A DNA stretch of 64,000 bases from RBG-13-43-22 sp040755035 (GTDB lineage Bacteria > Desulfobacterota > RBG-13-43-22), in assembly GCA_040755035.1 (NCBI GenBank), contig JBFMBU010000082.1, positions 43,794 through 107,793 on the forward strand, read 5' to 3'. The notes under the pieces were generated by a model that searched no databases, was not told the DNA's origin, and worked only from the letters and a program-made list of their open reading frames with translations. The translations under genes and the position numbers were made by a program. Shown piece after piece: positions 1 through 8,855 of this stretch (positions are counted from its first letter, which is position 1; every line of letters starts with the position of its first letter).

Positions 1-385
1 TGAGCAGATCGGGGTTCTTGTCAAAGGGATAATTGAAATGGATGACCCGGATCCCCTGATCTTCAAGAATTTCGGTCAGGGCCTGGGTGTTGCTGCAATC
101 CCCCTGGGTGACGGCGATAACGGTCCGGATCTCAGGCCTGGCCTGGAGAGCGGAATAAATACCCTTGATCCAACTGCACAAGGTTCGGGGAAAACCCTTT
201 TCTTCAGCCTCCTCCACCCAGGTTGCCGCCTGAGGCGAGGAGATAAAGACATTATTCAGGTCCACCGGCTTGAGGCCGGCGGCATAAAGGATTTCCACCG
301 GGACCGTGGAGGTGATGCCGATAAACCGATTTTCAATATCCATGGATTCCCGTTGAAGATTTTTAAGACCCTTAAAATTTCTCAT
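1..385 (-). CDS. 2-hydroxyacyl-CoA dehydratase family protein, N-terminal part
   Basis: The reverse strand encodes about 128 residues running off the left edge of the window. After MRNFKG the protein reads GITSTVPVEILYAAGLKPVD, the usual opening of the 2-hydroxyacyl-CoA dehydratase / benzoyl-CoA reductase subunit family (HgdB/HgdC, BcrB/BcrC type), followed by a Cys in TLCSWIKG and another in GDCSNT. In the family such cysteines bind an Fe-S cluster that takes part in radical dehydration or ring reduction of CoA thioesters in the cytoplasm of anaerobes. The start at 385 is the farthest ATG; one at 343 is also possible. Which substrate it acts on cannot be told from this fragment. Confidence 0.75.
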   Translation of the reverse strand, partial: MRNFKGLKNLQRESMDIENRFIGITSTVPVEILYAAGLKPVDLNNVFISSPQAATWVEEAEEKGFPRTLCSWIKGIYSALQARPEIRTVIAVTQGDCSNTQALTEILEDQGIRVIHFNYPFDKNPDLL

Positions 386-480
386 AAATATTCGGCTTCC
401 CGGGCCTGCTACCTTTTAAACATAAGCGACTTAAAGAGTCAAACAAGAAAAGAGGGAAACCGGGGGGCATTAGGCGCTTA

Positions 481-751
481 TGAATAGAATTCTACGCAAA
501 TTGGATAGGATTATTAACAGTCTCATAAGATGGTCTCGCAAAAAGTCGTCACAGCACGGTATTGTCATTTCGACCAAAGGGAGAAATCTTGAAATCATTA
601 AAGATTTCTCGTCGCTCCACTCCTCGAAATGACAGAAATTGACTTTTTGCGAGACCGTCTTATGAGACCCTTAATAATTCTAAAAGAGGAATTTAACCCG
701 GACCAAATGAGGAATTTTGGGATTTCCAACTTTGGTTCCGGCTGGTCCGGG
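481..751 (-). repeat. R2 repeat, copy A, split by an R1 element
   Basis: Positions 697-751 begin CCCGGACC and end GGTCCGGG, the hallmark of R2. Read on the minus strand, the AT-rich hairpin half that follows this unit elsewhere (21490-21531, 60845-60892) is present in two pieces, one at about 680-696 and the other at 481-505 (TGCGTAGAATTCTATTC), with R1 copy a between them. The stretch from 386 to 908 holds only this repeat structure and no gene that I can support. Confidence 0.65.
520..668. mobile_element. R1 palindromic MITE-like element, copy a
   Basis: The ends 520-547 and 641-668 form 28-bp inverted repeats with a single mismatch, each containing the motif TCTCGCAAAAAGTC. Inside lies a second inverted pair built on TCATTTCGACC / GAAATGAC and AGATTTCTC. 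There is no open reading frame. The same motifs recur at 41813, 47653, 48096, 50401 and 61549. This copy interrupts an R2 repeat: R2-type sequence continues on both sides (481-510 and 680-751). No clear target duplication is visible, although TTAA occurs at both junctions. Confidence 0.75.
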
Positions 752-908
752 TTGGGAGTCACTTCAAATTGTTAGGTTTTTACACTTTGCCTTGCCAATG
801 TAAATCTCTTGATTCCTTTACCTTCTTAGTTTATATTCATATCTGTGTATTTTATCATGACCGGCGCAGGAAAGGAAGGAGTCCATTTTCTCAAGGGTCA
901 TCGTTCCC

Positions 909-1217
909 ATGCCATCCACAAAAAACAAGACAATAAAGACCGCCAAACCTCGAAATAGTAAAAAACAGCCCTCCCCTGCGGAAAAACAAGCCCCGGACAA
1001 GGTGGATGATCCCACCGAACGGGAGTTTCTGTTCCAATCCTTTCACGACATGCGCAATCCCCTGCATACTATAATGGGTTATACCAATATGGTTTTAAAA
1101 AAAACCAGGGACCAAATTCCGGAAAAACAACAGGAGAACCTGGAGAAGGTCCTCCAAAGCGCCGAAAAACTCAGAGAAATTGTGGACCGGATGGTAGCCC
1201 GTTACCGTATGGAATGA
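909..1217 (+). CDS. stand-alone histidine-kinase DHp (HisKA) domain protein
   Basis: This 102-residue protein has a Lys/Pro-rich, probably disordered N-terminus (residues 1-35) followed by a histidine-kinase dimerisation helix: FHDMRNPLHTIMGY, with the phospho-accepting His at residue 46, and a second helix ending ...LREIVDRMVARYRME. It stops before any HATPase domain (no N, G1 or G2 box) and none follows in another frame, so it cannot autophosphorylate. It lies 33 bases before an NtrC-type regulator and is probably cotranscribed with it. It may be a phosphotransfer partner served by another kinase, or a decayed kinase; the compact layout and intact stop favour a real small gene. Confidence 0.6.
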   Translation: MPSTKNKTIKTAKPRNSKKQPSPAEKQAPDKVDDPTEREFLFQSFHDMRNPLHTIMGYTNMVLKKTRDQIPEKQQENLEKVLQSAEKLREIVDRMVARYRME

Positions 1218-1250
1218 AGCTTCAATATCTGAAAAGAGAGGTTGGAAGCC

Positions 1251-2657
1251 ATGCCCCAGACCAATCAAATCCTGATCGTTGAAGACGACCCTTTGGAGGC
1301 CGACCTTTTATCCCAGGAGCTGGCCGATCATGGATACAAAACCCGCTGGGCCAAAGACGGAGCGGAAGCCTTGGAACAGATCAAGTATTCTCCACCGGAT
1401 CTGGTTCTCCTGGATATCATGCTGCCCGGTATGGATGGTTTTGAGGTGGTTAAAGAGATTAAGTCCCATCCCAAAACCCGCACCATCCCGGTCATAATGG
1501 TCACTGCCCTGGCCGATCTGGATCAACAGGTGAAAGGTCTGGATTCAGGGGCTGATGATTATATTACCAAACCCTTTAAGCCCTTTGAATTACTGGCCCG
1601 GGTGCGTTCCATGCTTCGTATCCGGAGGATGTATCTGGATCTGTCTTCCACCAAAGCCAGGTTGAAGGAGTCCCGGGAAGAAAACGATTTTCTTAGGAAA
1701 GAGATCCAGGGGAAATATACCTTTGAAAACCTGATAGGCAGCAGTCCGGCGATTAAAAAGGTTTATTATTTAATGGAAAAGGCCATTGAAAGCCCGGTGT
1801 CGGTATTGATTCTTGGGGAAACCGGAACGGGCAAAGAATTGGTGGCCCGTTCCATTCATTATAACAGCACCAGGAAGGACAAACCCTTTGTCGCCCAGAA
1901 TTGTGCGGCCCTGCCGGAAACCCTGCTGGAGAGCGAACTTTTCGGTCATAAGAAAGGGGCTTTTACCGGGGCGGTGGTAGATAAAAAGGGCCTTTTCGAA
2001 ACAGCTCATAAAGGAACCATCTTTTTAGATGAAATCGGCGACACCCCTCCGGCCTTACAAGTGCGATTGTTAAGAGTGTTGCAGGAGGGAGAAATCCGTC
2101 GGGTAGGGGAGGTGCATCCCATTAAGGTTGATGTCCGGGTGATTACCGCCACCCACCAGGACTTAAAAACCGAGATTGAGAGCGGCAGATTTCGGGAAGA
2201 CCTATATTACCGGATTCAGACTTTTCCCATTCCCCTGCCCCCTTTGAGGGAACGAAACGGGGATATCCCTTTACTGGTGGAGCATTTCCTGAACAAATAC
2301 TGTCAGCGTATGGAAAAACAATGCGGGATAAGGCCGGACTGCCTGGACCTGCTGGACCGCTATCCCTTTCCGGGTAATATCCGGGAGCTGGAAAATGAAA
2401 TCGCCCGGGCTATGACCCTGGTCTCTGACCAGGGTACCATCACCCCTGATTTTTTTTCCGATTCCATTCGAAACGCCGCCCATCTCCCTCCGAACAGCAA
2501 ACAGGGTACCGTTCAGGCCGTAACCGACCGCCTGGAACGTTCCTTGGTACAAAAAGCCCTGGAAGAATCCGGTGGCAACAGGACACGGGCCGCTGAAAAA
2601 CTGGGGTTGAGCCGCCGGGGCTTGCTGAATAAAATTCGAAGATTTGGCTTAGAGTGA
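1251..2657 (+). CDS. sigma-54-dependent response regulator, NtrC family
   Basis: About 468 residues with three domains. Residues 5-120 are a receiver (ILIVEDD, phospho-acceptor Asp55 in LLDIMLP, Lys in TKPFKP). The central AAA+ domain has Walker A LGETGTGKEL, the sigma-54-contacting GAFTGA loop and Walker B IFLDEIGD. The C-terminus carries a Fis-type helix-turn-helix (NRTRAAEKLGLSRRGLLNKI). It should activate sigma-54 promoters when phosphorylated; the target genes are not evident. The ATG at 1251, spaced 9 nt from GAGAGG, is preferred over an in-frame TTG at 1242. The partner may be the DHp-only protein just upstream. Its stop overlaps the mobA start. Confidence 0.92.
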   Translation: MPQTNQILIVEDDPLEADLLSQELADHGYKTRWAKDGAEALEQIKYSPPDLVLLDIMLPGMDGFEVVKEIKSHPKTRTIPVIMVTALADLDQQVKGLDSGADDYITKPFKPFELLARVRSMLRIRRMYLDLSSTKARLKESREENDFLRKEIQGKYTFENLIGSSPAIKKVYYLMEKAIESPVSVLILGETGTGKELVARSIHYNSTRKDKPFVAQNCAALPETLLESELFGHKKGAFTGAVVDKKGLFETAHKGTIFLDEIGDTPPALQVRLLRVLQEGEIRRVGEVHPIKVDVRVITATHQDLKTEIESGRFREDLYYRIQTFPIPLPPLRERNGDIPLLVEHFLNKYCQRMEKQCGIRPDCLDLLDRYPFPGNIRELENEIARAMTLVSDQGTITPDFFSDSIRNAAHLPPNSKQGTVQAVTDRLERSLVQKALEESGGNRTRAAEKLGLSRRGLLNKIRRFGLE

Positions 2658-3268
2658 TGAAATATCCTTATGCCGGTGTCATTTTAGCCGGGGGGTTGAA
2701 TCGACGAATGGATGGCCAGAACAAGGCCTTCCTTTCCGTGGGAGACCAATCCATCATCGGCAGATTAGTAGAGCTGTTTGAGGGGTTATTCGAACAGGTG
2801 ATCCTGGTCAGCAACCAGCCTCTGGATTTTGTCGCCTGGGACTGCCTGATTGTTAAGGACCTGCTTCATACCAGAGGTTCTCTGACCGGGGTCCATACCG
2901 GGTTATTCTACACCCGGTCTTCCCATGCCTTTGTCACCGCTTGTGATATGCCTTTTATAAAACCGGAAATAATCCGTCTGCTTCTGGATGACCTGGATCC
3001 CAAATGGGACGTGGTCGTCCCGGTGACCAGCGAAGGCTATCAACCCCTTTGCGCCCTCTATTCCAAAAGATGTCTAAAGGTCATCGAGGATCAGGTAAGA
3101 CAAGGAAATATGAAGATTTCCAGGCTGTATTCCAAAGTCAAAATCAGGAAAATCCCCGAAGAACCGTTGCGGAAAGTGGATCCAGAATTGATCTCCTTTT
3201 TCAATATCAACACCCAGGAGGATTTAACCCTGTCTCAGAAGATGGAGGGCTTCATTTCCAATGTCTGA
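2657..3268 (+). CDS. mobA: molybdenum cofactor guanylyltransferase
   Basis: About 203 residues of the NTP-transferase fold opening with ILAGGLNRRMDGQNKAFL, the MobA nucleotide-binding signature (LAGG...RMG.DKA). The motif TACDMPFIKPEI carries the metal-binding Asp. MobA joins GMP to molybdopterin to make the bis-MGD cofactor of DMSO-reductase-family enzymes such as formate dehydrogenase. The ATG overlaps the previous stop (TGATG) and the 3' end overlaps fdhD by 8 nt, so regulator, mobA and fdhD look translationally coupled. An alternative GTG start lies at 2654. The pairing with fdhD supports a role in formate dehydrogenase maturation. Confidence 0.9.
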   Translation: MKYPYAGVILAGGLNRRMDGQNKAFLSVGDQSIIGRLVELFEGLFEQVILVSNQPLDFVAWDCLIVKDLLHTRGSLTGVHTGLFYTRSSHAFVTACDMPFIKPEIIRLLLDDLDPKWDVVVPVTSEGYQPLCALYSKRCLKVIEDQVRQGNMKISRLYSKVKIRKIPEEPLRKVDPELISFFNINTQEDLTLSQKMEGFISNV

Positions 3269-4055
3269 CCATGATCACAGGTTTGAAACCAGAAAAGTTT
3301 TCCGATTGACCGACCAGGGTTTGACAGAGCAGGAACGGCCCATTGTCCGCGAGGTCCCTTTGACCATCTATTTAAATGACCAGGAAATCGTTACCCTGTT
3401 GTGTCTCGGAGACTATCAGGAGAGTCTGGCTATCGGTTTTTTAAAGTCCGAAGGGCTGATCAGTCAGGTCGATGATCTGAAATCCGTTTTTGTAGATACG
3501 GAAAATAATCTGGTCCGGGTGGAGGTAAGCGAAGACACCAGCCTGACGGAAAAGCTTTTTTCCCGCCGGACCGTAACCTCCGGCTGCGGCAAGGGGACAA
3601 CCTTCTATAATGCCCTGGATACACTGATAATGAGCCGGGTCGATTCCCGGCTGGTCATCACTGTCAATCAGGTCTTTCATTTAATGCGCCGCTTGGTGGA
3701 AGACTCAGAGCTTTACAAGATCACTGGCGGGACTCACAACTCGGCCCTGGCCACTGTGGATGACCTGGTCCTCTTTCGAACGGATATCGGCCGGCACAAT
3801 GCTGTGGATAAAATTTACGGGGAATGCTTTCTAAAGAAAAAAGCTTTATTGGACAAGGTTCTGATCACCACCGGCCGGATCACCTCTGAAATCCTGATCA
3901 AGACCGGCCGCATGGGGATTCCGGTTTTAATTTCCCGCTCAGCCGCCACCTCTCTGGCCATTTCCCTGGCCGAACAGATTGGGGTCACCCTCATCGGCTA
4001 TGTCCGGGGGAGGAATCTGGTGGTCTATACGGGGAGGGAGCGGGTAGTCGGCTAA
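3261..4055 (+). CDS. fdhD: formate dehydrogenase accessory sulfurtransferase
   Basis: A 264-residue protein matching FdhD along its length: REVPLTIYLND near the start, LAIGFLKSEGLI, the TGGTHNSALA segment and FRTDIGRHNAVDKIYG towards the C-terminus. FdhD passes sulfur from a cysteine desulfurase to the molybdenum cofactor of formate dehydrogenase. The mobile loop reads TSGCGKG, so only one Cys (Cys109) is present where the enterobacterial protein has a Cys pair. The gene overlaps mobA by 8 nt. No formate dehydrogenase gene is inside the window. A cysteine desulfurase gene lies 2 kb away, but whether it serves FdhD is unknown. Confidence 0.93.
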   Translation: MSDHDHRFETRKVFRLTDQGLTEQERPIVREVPLTIYLNDQEIVTLLCLGDYQESLAIGFLKSEGLISQVDDLKSVFVDTENNLVRVEVSEDTSLTEKLFSRRTVTSGCGKGTTFYNALDTLIMSRVDSRLVITVNQVFHLMRRLVEDSELYKITGGTHNSALATVDDLVLFRTDIGRHNAVDKIYGECFLKKKALLDKVLITTGRITSEILIKTGRMGIPVLISRSAATSLAISLAEQIGVTLIGYVRGRNLVVYTGRERVVG

Positions 4056-4170
4056 GCAGGATAAAATCACGTTAGAAGTTAAGGGTTCAGAGTGATATTT
4101 CAAAGGAGCTACCGATAATACCACTACCTTTGATTTCCTTTCTTCGCCTGATATTAAGGGAAAACCTTCC

Positions 4171-5760
4171 TCATTCTCCCAGAAGCAGCCAGACAGAGGG
4201 GAGGATGTTGAGTTGTGCTTCGAAGGCCCCAATATCCCAGCCACCCCCTTGAGGACGAGAGCGGCCGGTATTGTCCCGGCGCAGGTCGATACCATAACGT
4301 GACTGAAAGTAGGAGAAAGCCGTTTCCTCTACCGGACTGGCCTTTCCAACCGCCAGGCTGGAGGCCTTTATCTGAAAATTTGAACCTGGTGTCCGAAAGG
4401 TTTTATCCGCTGCCTCAATTTGCCGGTGAGGTTCGTTGCCGGGATCATAGGAGGACAGGCTGAACAGATTATAATCATGGGTAAATGACGGATCGACCTT
4501 CAGGGCCGGGCAATCATTGTGGGTTGAATTTTTGGAAGAAAAAATATTGTTGGAAACCCTCAAAGGTCCGCCGGCGCCATAGGGTATCCCTACAAACAGA
4601 TCCGCATTATAAACCGTATTGAATAGGGCGCTAAAACCCCCCGAATTTCGGTATCCCAAGGCCCCGGCATTATAATTGCTGCAGGCGCCGTCAGGGTATT
4701 CCACGTTATAGATTACGTTCCCGATAGCATACCAGGGGCCTCCTCCTCCCGCCGCAGCGCCGACAATATGGATTCCTACATTGCAGTCTTTTATGGTATT
4801 GGAGATAAACCAAATTTGTTTGGCATCATACTGACCCCCCAGCCCCATTCCCCGGCTATAGGTTGACGCGGTCTTCATATGATAAACCAGGTTTTGGGAA
4901 AAAATTACATCCGAGGCGTTTTTGGTCCAAAAACCGCACTGGTAATTTTCGTAGGCTGTGTTTCTTCCCAAATAAATTCTATTAATCTGCTCCGGCGTAT
5001 TGTTGTAGTCCCCTACCTGGACGCCGTCGCCGTGGCAATGATAAAAGGAAGAATCGACAATCCAGACATCGGCCGCCGGGGCAAAGACCTTGATTCCATG
5101 ACGATCAATATCATTGGCACCCGTATATTGCCAGTTTCCCATTTGGGAAACGGTATTGTTGTAGTAAACAATAAAGGAGCCATTGATGCCGAACCCGGCC
5201 CCGTTGGCCGTGTCAAAGGGGTTGGCGTAGAGGCAATTACGGAGGAACAGGTGGTTTCCCGAAAGGAGGACTCCATCCCGTGAATTGTAATTCCAGCTTA
5301 GATTGTCCAGGATGATATAAGCACCGGTGATGGTCCAATAATTGGTCAGAACCGGTTTGTTGTCCGGGTCATATCCCATGATCCAAATCGGGTTTTCGGA
5401 AGTAGCGCTCCAGGCAACATTTTTTGACCCGGATATAATCCCGTTAAGCACGATTATTGAACCGGCCGCCGGGGAGGAGGGCAGGGAACAACGGGGTGCG
5501 CTCGGGTAACCATGGGTTCTGGCATCCGAACATCCCGAAGGATCCACGAAATAAAGACCGGACTGTTCGGAGGTCCAGGGATTGGGCAAAGGAGGGCGGG
5601 AGAGGTTTAATTCCGAAGGCCAGCCGGGCTTCGGGATGCCAAGGGGAGGCTGCCAGGGATCAGCACAGGCCTTTTCCAAGGATAGCAAGCCTTCCATAAC
5701 GAGTAATAGACCGATCATTCCAAGGCTGAAAAATAAACGCAGGGTCCTGCCCAAGGTCAT
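4171..5760 (-). CDS. secreted parallel beta-helix repeat protein
   Basis: A 529-residue protein with an N-terminal signal peptide (hydrophobic LRLFFSLGMIGLLLVMEGLL, then ACADP). From about residue 100 to 420 it shows Asn- and aromatic-rich short repeats (VYYNNTVSQM, IFSQNLVYHM, WFISNTIKDCN, LFNTVYNAD) typical of right-handed parallel beta-helix proteins such as pectate-lyase-like folds. The C-terminal GGGWDIGAFE motif is common at the end of secreted beta-helix proteins. Function is unknown: polysaccharide binding or lysis at the cell surface is possible. Translation starts behind a strong AGGAGG. The gene is convergent with fdhD and monocistronic. Confidence 0.75.
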   Translation of the reverse strand: MTLGRTLRLFFSLGMIGLLLVMEGLLSLEKACADPWQPPLGIPKPGWPSELNLSRPPLPNPWTSEQSGLYFVDPSGCSDARTHGYPSAPRCSLPSSPAAGSIIVLNGIISGSKNVAWSATSENPIWIMGYDPDNKPVLTNYWTITGAYIILDNLSWNYNSRDGVLLSGNHLFLRNCLYANPFDTANGAGFGINGSFIVYYNNTVSQMGNWQYTGANDIDRHGIKVFAPAADVWIVDSSFYHCHGDGVQVGDYNNTPEQINRIYLGRNTAYENYQCGFWTKNASDVIFSQNLVYHMKTASTYSRGMGLGGQYDAKQIWFISNTIKDCNVGIHIVGAAAGGGGPWYAIGNVIYNVEYPDGACSNYNAGALGYRNSGGFSALFNTVYNADLFVGIPYGAGGPLRVSNNIFSSKNSTHNDCPALKVDPSFTHDYNLFSLSSYDPGNEPHRQIEAADKTFRTPGSNFQIKASSLAVGKASPVEETAFSYFQSRYGIDLRRDNTGRSRPQGGGWDIGAFEAQLNILPSVWLLLGE

Positions 5761-6111
5761 GGCCGAATTCCTCCTGGTTCGGATATTTTTCTTCTTGCGA
5801 AAGGCCGCTTCAAATCGTCCCCCGCTATACAGCGAATGGTTGAATAATATCCATGAAAAAGGGAAAAGCAGAAGAAAAGATTGATAAGGCTTTTAGAGAC
5901 AAGTAGAGTATATAAAAGGTGATGGATCCGGTCAAGGTGAAAAATAGGATAAACAGAAAATTCCTCGGCCAAATAGCGCGCCTTTAAACGATATGGTCTT
6001 TTTTATGATGATGTGCTATTTTTCTGAGCAAGAAGGGAAACAACGGCAGCACTCGCTCTTAAAGGACCGCCTCTTTCAGGAATCCCTAACTACCCTAAGA
6101 ATGGTTTATTA
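5761..6111. other. intergenic region, no gene seen
   Basis: A 351-bp divergent gap between the beta-helix gene (minus) and the cysteine desulfurase (plus). It must carry the promoters of both. Only the Shine-Dalgarno AGGAGG of the minus-strand gene stands out; I see no RNA gene, repeat family member or convincing operator. Confidence 0.4.
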
Positions 6112-7257
6112 ATGACCCTGTATCTGGATAATGCCGCCTCGTCACATCCGAAACCGGAAACCGTTTATCAAGCGGTGAATGAAGCCCTCCGGAACATCGG
6201 GGCCAATCCGGGACGGTCCGGTCATCGCCTGGCCGTTAAGGCCGATCAGGTCATCGCCCGGACCCGCAAGACCTTGGCCCGCCTCTTCGATATCGAGGAC
6301 TCGAGGCGGATTGTCTTTACGGCCAATGCCACCGAGGCCATTAATCTGGGTTTGAAAGGCCTGCTCAAAACCGGGGACCATGTCATTACTTCCTCTATGG
6401 AACACAATTCGGTGGTCCGACCTCTTAGGTTTCTGGAGACTCAGGGGGTTGAGGTTACGTTTGTTCTCTGTTCTTCTCTGGGATTGATTGAAGTCGAAGA
6501 AATTGAAAAGGCCGTTAGAAAAAACACCCGATTGATTGTTCTAACTCACGCTTCCAATGTAACCGGAGGGCTCATGCCCATTGAAGAAGTGGCTGCCTTA
6601 TCCCGGAGACAGGGGCTCCTGTTCATGGTGGATGCGGCCCAGACCGCCGGCCTGGTCCCCCTTTCCGTAAACAGGATGGGGATAGACCTTCTTGCCGCTC
6701 CGGGCCATAAGGGATTACTGGGTCCTCAAGGCACGGGGTTCCTTTATATCGGACCCAATATTTTCCTTCGTCCCCTGAAGGAAGGCGGGACCGGAAGTCA
6801 ATCGGAACTGGAGACCCAGCCGGATTTTCTGCCCGACCGGATGGAATCAGGAACCCTGAATACCCCGGGCCTGGCCGGACTGGGAGCCGGGGTGGAATTT
6901 ATCCTTAGCCAGGGCGTCGAAAAAATCCGGGAAAAGGAAATCACCCTGAGCAGAATGGTTTGGGAGGAACTGAACAAGAACCCTAAAGTTCAACTCTACG
7001 GTCCGGAAAGGGCTGAAGAGAGGACCTCTCCCCTTTCCTTCAATATCCGGGGACTGAACCCAAGCGCAGCGGCTTCCATCCTGGACACGGCCTATGACAT
7101 CGCCGTCCGGGCCGGTCTGCACTGCGCCGCTCTGGCCCACCGCACCCTGGGGACACTCCCGGAAGGCACCATCCGCGTCAGCCCGGGTTTTTTTAATTCG
7201 GAAGAGGATATTGAATTTTTCCTTGAGGCACTTACAGCGATCTGTAAAAAAGTGTAA
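6112..7257 (+). CDS. cysteine desulfurase family protein (class V aminotransferase)
   Basis: A 381-residue PLP enzyme. It opens YLDNAASSHPKP, has THASNVTGG and VDAAQTAG, and the PLP lysine is Lys200 in APGHKGLLGPQG. The catalytic Cys lies at 338 in RAGLHCAALAHR, the pattern of group II (SufS/CsdA-like) enzymes. The family removes sulfur or selenium from cysteine or selenocysteine as a persulfide. It stands alone and is convergent with a transporter gene. Partners could include FdhD (2 kb upstream) or selenium metabolism, since a selenoprotein gene is present at 31.4 kb; both are inference. Confidence 0.87.
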   Translation: MTLYLDNAASSHPKPETVYQAVNEALRNIGANPGRSGHRLAVKADQVIARTRKTLARLFDIEDSRRIVFTANATEAINLGLKGLLKTGDHVITSSMEHNSVVRPLRFLETQGVEVTFVLCSSLGLIEVEEIEKAVRKNTRLIVLTHASNVTGGLMPIEEVAALSRRQGLLFMVDAAQTAGLVPLSVNRMGIDLLAAPGHKGLLGPQGTGFLYIGPNIFLRPLKEGGTGSQSELETQPDFLPDRMESGTLNTPGLAGLGAGVEFILSQGVEKIREKEITLSRMVWEELNKNPKVQLYGPERAEERTSPLSFNIRGLNPSAAASILDTAYDIAVRAGLHCAALAHRTLGTLPEGTIRVSPGFFNSEEDIEFFLEALTAICKKV

Positions 7258-7408
7258 TTCCTTTGACCGGAATGCTTATCTGCCGCTTGACGGTTGCGAA
7301 CATCTCACGAAAAAAAGCGTCAGCAGTAGATCTTTTCCCAGCGCCTCCCGTAGGGCGATGGTAAGCTCCAATAAAAATCTGCTTCTGTTTTCCAGGCTTC
7401 CTCCATAC

Positions 7409-8677
7409 TTATCGGTTCTTTGGTTGGCTAAAGGCGAAACCCAGGGTGCCGACAAGGCCGAATATAAAGGCCGTGATCAGATTGACCTGAGGGCTGATTT
7501 GCCACAGGAAAGCCCCGCCCAGGGCGGCCAGGGAAACCACCATATCCCGGATCAGGTAATAAAGACCGAACATGCCGGCCTTGCAGTGATCCGGACACAA
7601 GTCCATGATCAGGGACTTGCGGGTGGGCTCTCCGAATTCCTTCAGCCCGCGAAGGATGAAGGCGACCACCAGCCACTCGAAGGAACGGCTGAAGAGCAGC
7701 ATCAGGGGAAAGAAGGTGAAGAAGACAAAGGTGATCAGGACAAAGGGTTTCTTCTCCGTCCGGTCAGCCAGATAAGCCACCGGGATATAGATCAATACCG
7801 CTGTGGCCATTTCGATGGAGGTCAGAAGACCGAACTGAACGGCCGACACCGGTTCGTTGATGGTTTTCATGGCCCAGATTACCACAAAGGCATAGGGGAT
7901 CTGCTCGCAAAAACGGATCAGGATATCGGTGATGAGAAGGTTTCTCATGGCCGGGGTCATCAGGCGATAGAGTTTGACCGGGTTCTTTTCCGGTTTTAAT
8001 TCGCAGGTCTCTTCGGAAGAGGCCTTATCCGGATGGTCGCTTTCAATCATTCGCTGTTGCAGCCATAAAGCGACCAGAGACATGACGAGGGCGGCCACAA
8101 AGGCAAGCCTCACCCCGTTTTTTTCACCCCAGACCCCGATAAAAAGGCCTCCTGCTAAGGGACCCAGGGCCATAGGGATGCGGCGTACCAGGGAATGCAT
8201 GGTCACCCCCATGGTCCGTTTGTTTTGGGGGAGCACTTTATAGATCAGGTTCATAGTGGCCGGCAGGGAAATGGCCGACCAGGAGATAAACAGCACAGCC
8301 CCGGCCAAAACCGCCTTCCAGGAGGGAATGGCGATGACCAGGCCAAACCCGATCATGGCCACCAGATTGAAAACGAACAGGGACCTTTTGGTTCCGATGC
8401 GGTCGGCCAGATAACCGCCCGGAAAACTGTAAAGGGCAGAGAGCAGGTTGTCCATGGCCTGCAGCAGGCCCACGGTCAGGACGCCGCCGCCTAAGGCCAG
8501 CAGGTAAATAGGCAGGAAGCGCTCGGCCATCCGCTCCCCCATGCCGACCAGTATGACCATAGCCAAAAGACCGATCGTACTCTGCTGCAGGGCCAGAAAG
8601 GCGGCAACTCCGCCAAGGCGTTTATTTATAGTGGATGTAGGTTTCATTAAATTTATTTTTGGGAACGGGTTATCCAT
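7409..8677 (-). CDS. MFS transporter
   Basis: About 422 residues forming a major facilitator protein with about 12 hydrophobic segments. The loop between helices 2 and 3 carries the MFS motif A-like YLADRIGTKRSLF, repeated in the second half as VAYLADRTEKKPF. The cytoplasmic loop between halves is Glu/Lys-rich (ETCELKPEKNPVK). Substrate cannot be told; such proteins are usually exporters. The start is uncertain: ATG at 8677 follows AAGGAG by 12 nt, with an ATG at 8716 and a TTG at 8728 upstream in frame. It is convergent with the cysteine desulfurase and divergent from plsY. Confidence 0.85.
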   Translation of the reverse strand: MDNPFPKINLMKPTSTINKRLGGVAAFLALQQSTIGLLAMVILVGMGERMAERFLPIYLLALGGGVLTVGLLQAMDNLLSALYSFPGGYLADRIGTKRSLFVFNLVAMIGFGLVIAIPSWKAVLAGAVLFISWSAISLPATMNLIYKVLPQNKRTMGVTMHSLVRRIPMALGPLAGGLFIGVWGEKNGVRLAFVAALVMSLVALWLQQRMIESDHPDKASSEETCELKPEKNPVKLYRLMTPAMRNLLITDILIRFCEQIPYAFVVIWAMKTINEPVSAVQFGLLTSIEMATAVLIYIPVAYLADRTEKKPFVLITFVFFTFFPLMLLFSRSFEWLVVAFILRGLKEFGEPTRKSLIMDLCPDHCKAGMFGLYYLIRDMVVSLAALGGAFLWQISPQVNLITAFIFGLVGTLGFAFSQPKNR

Positions 8678-8855
8678 TTCATAGAATTTCTCCTTATCAT
8701 CGGGTTTGCAAGCCATGAAGCATCTCAAAGATTTTAATGCCTTTTCCCAAGATTACTCCAGTGATCATAATAGTAATGCCTGTTCACCCTTTTGCCAAGG
8801 GCTTTTTCTCTGATCGGATATTGACAACGAGACTATTTTTTGATTGAATGGCAAC

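Noticed and set aside
38..487. 149-codon plus-strand frame at the left edge
   Set aside because: It is antisense to the 2-hydroxyacyl-CoA dehydratase gene, which shows clear family motifs.
7094..7999. 301-codon plus-strand frame
   Set aside because: It runs antisense to the MFS gene and overlaps the cysteine desulfurase in another frame; its low-complexity content looks non-coding.
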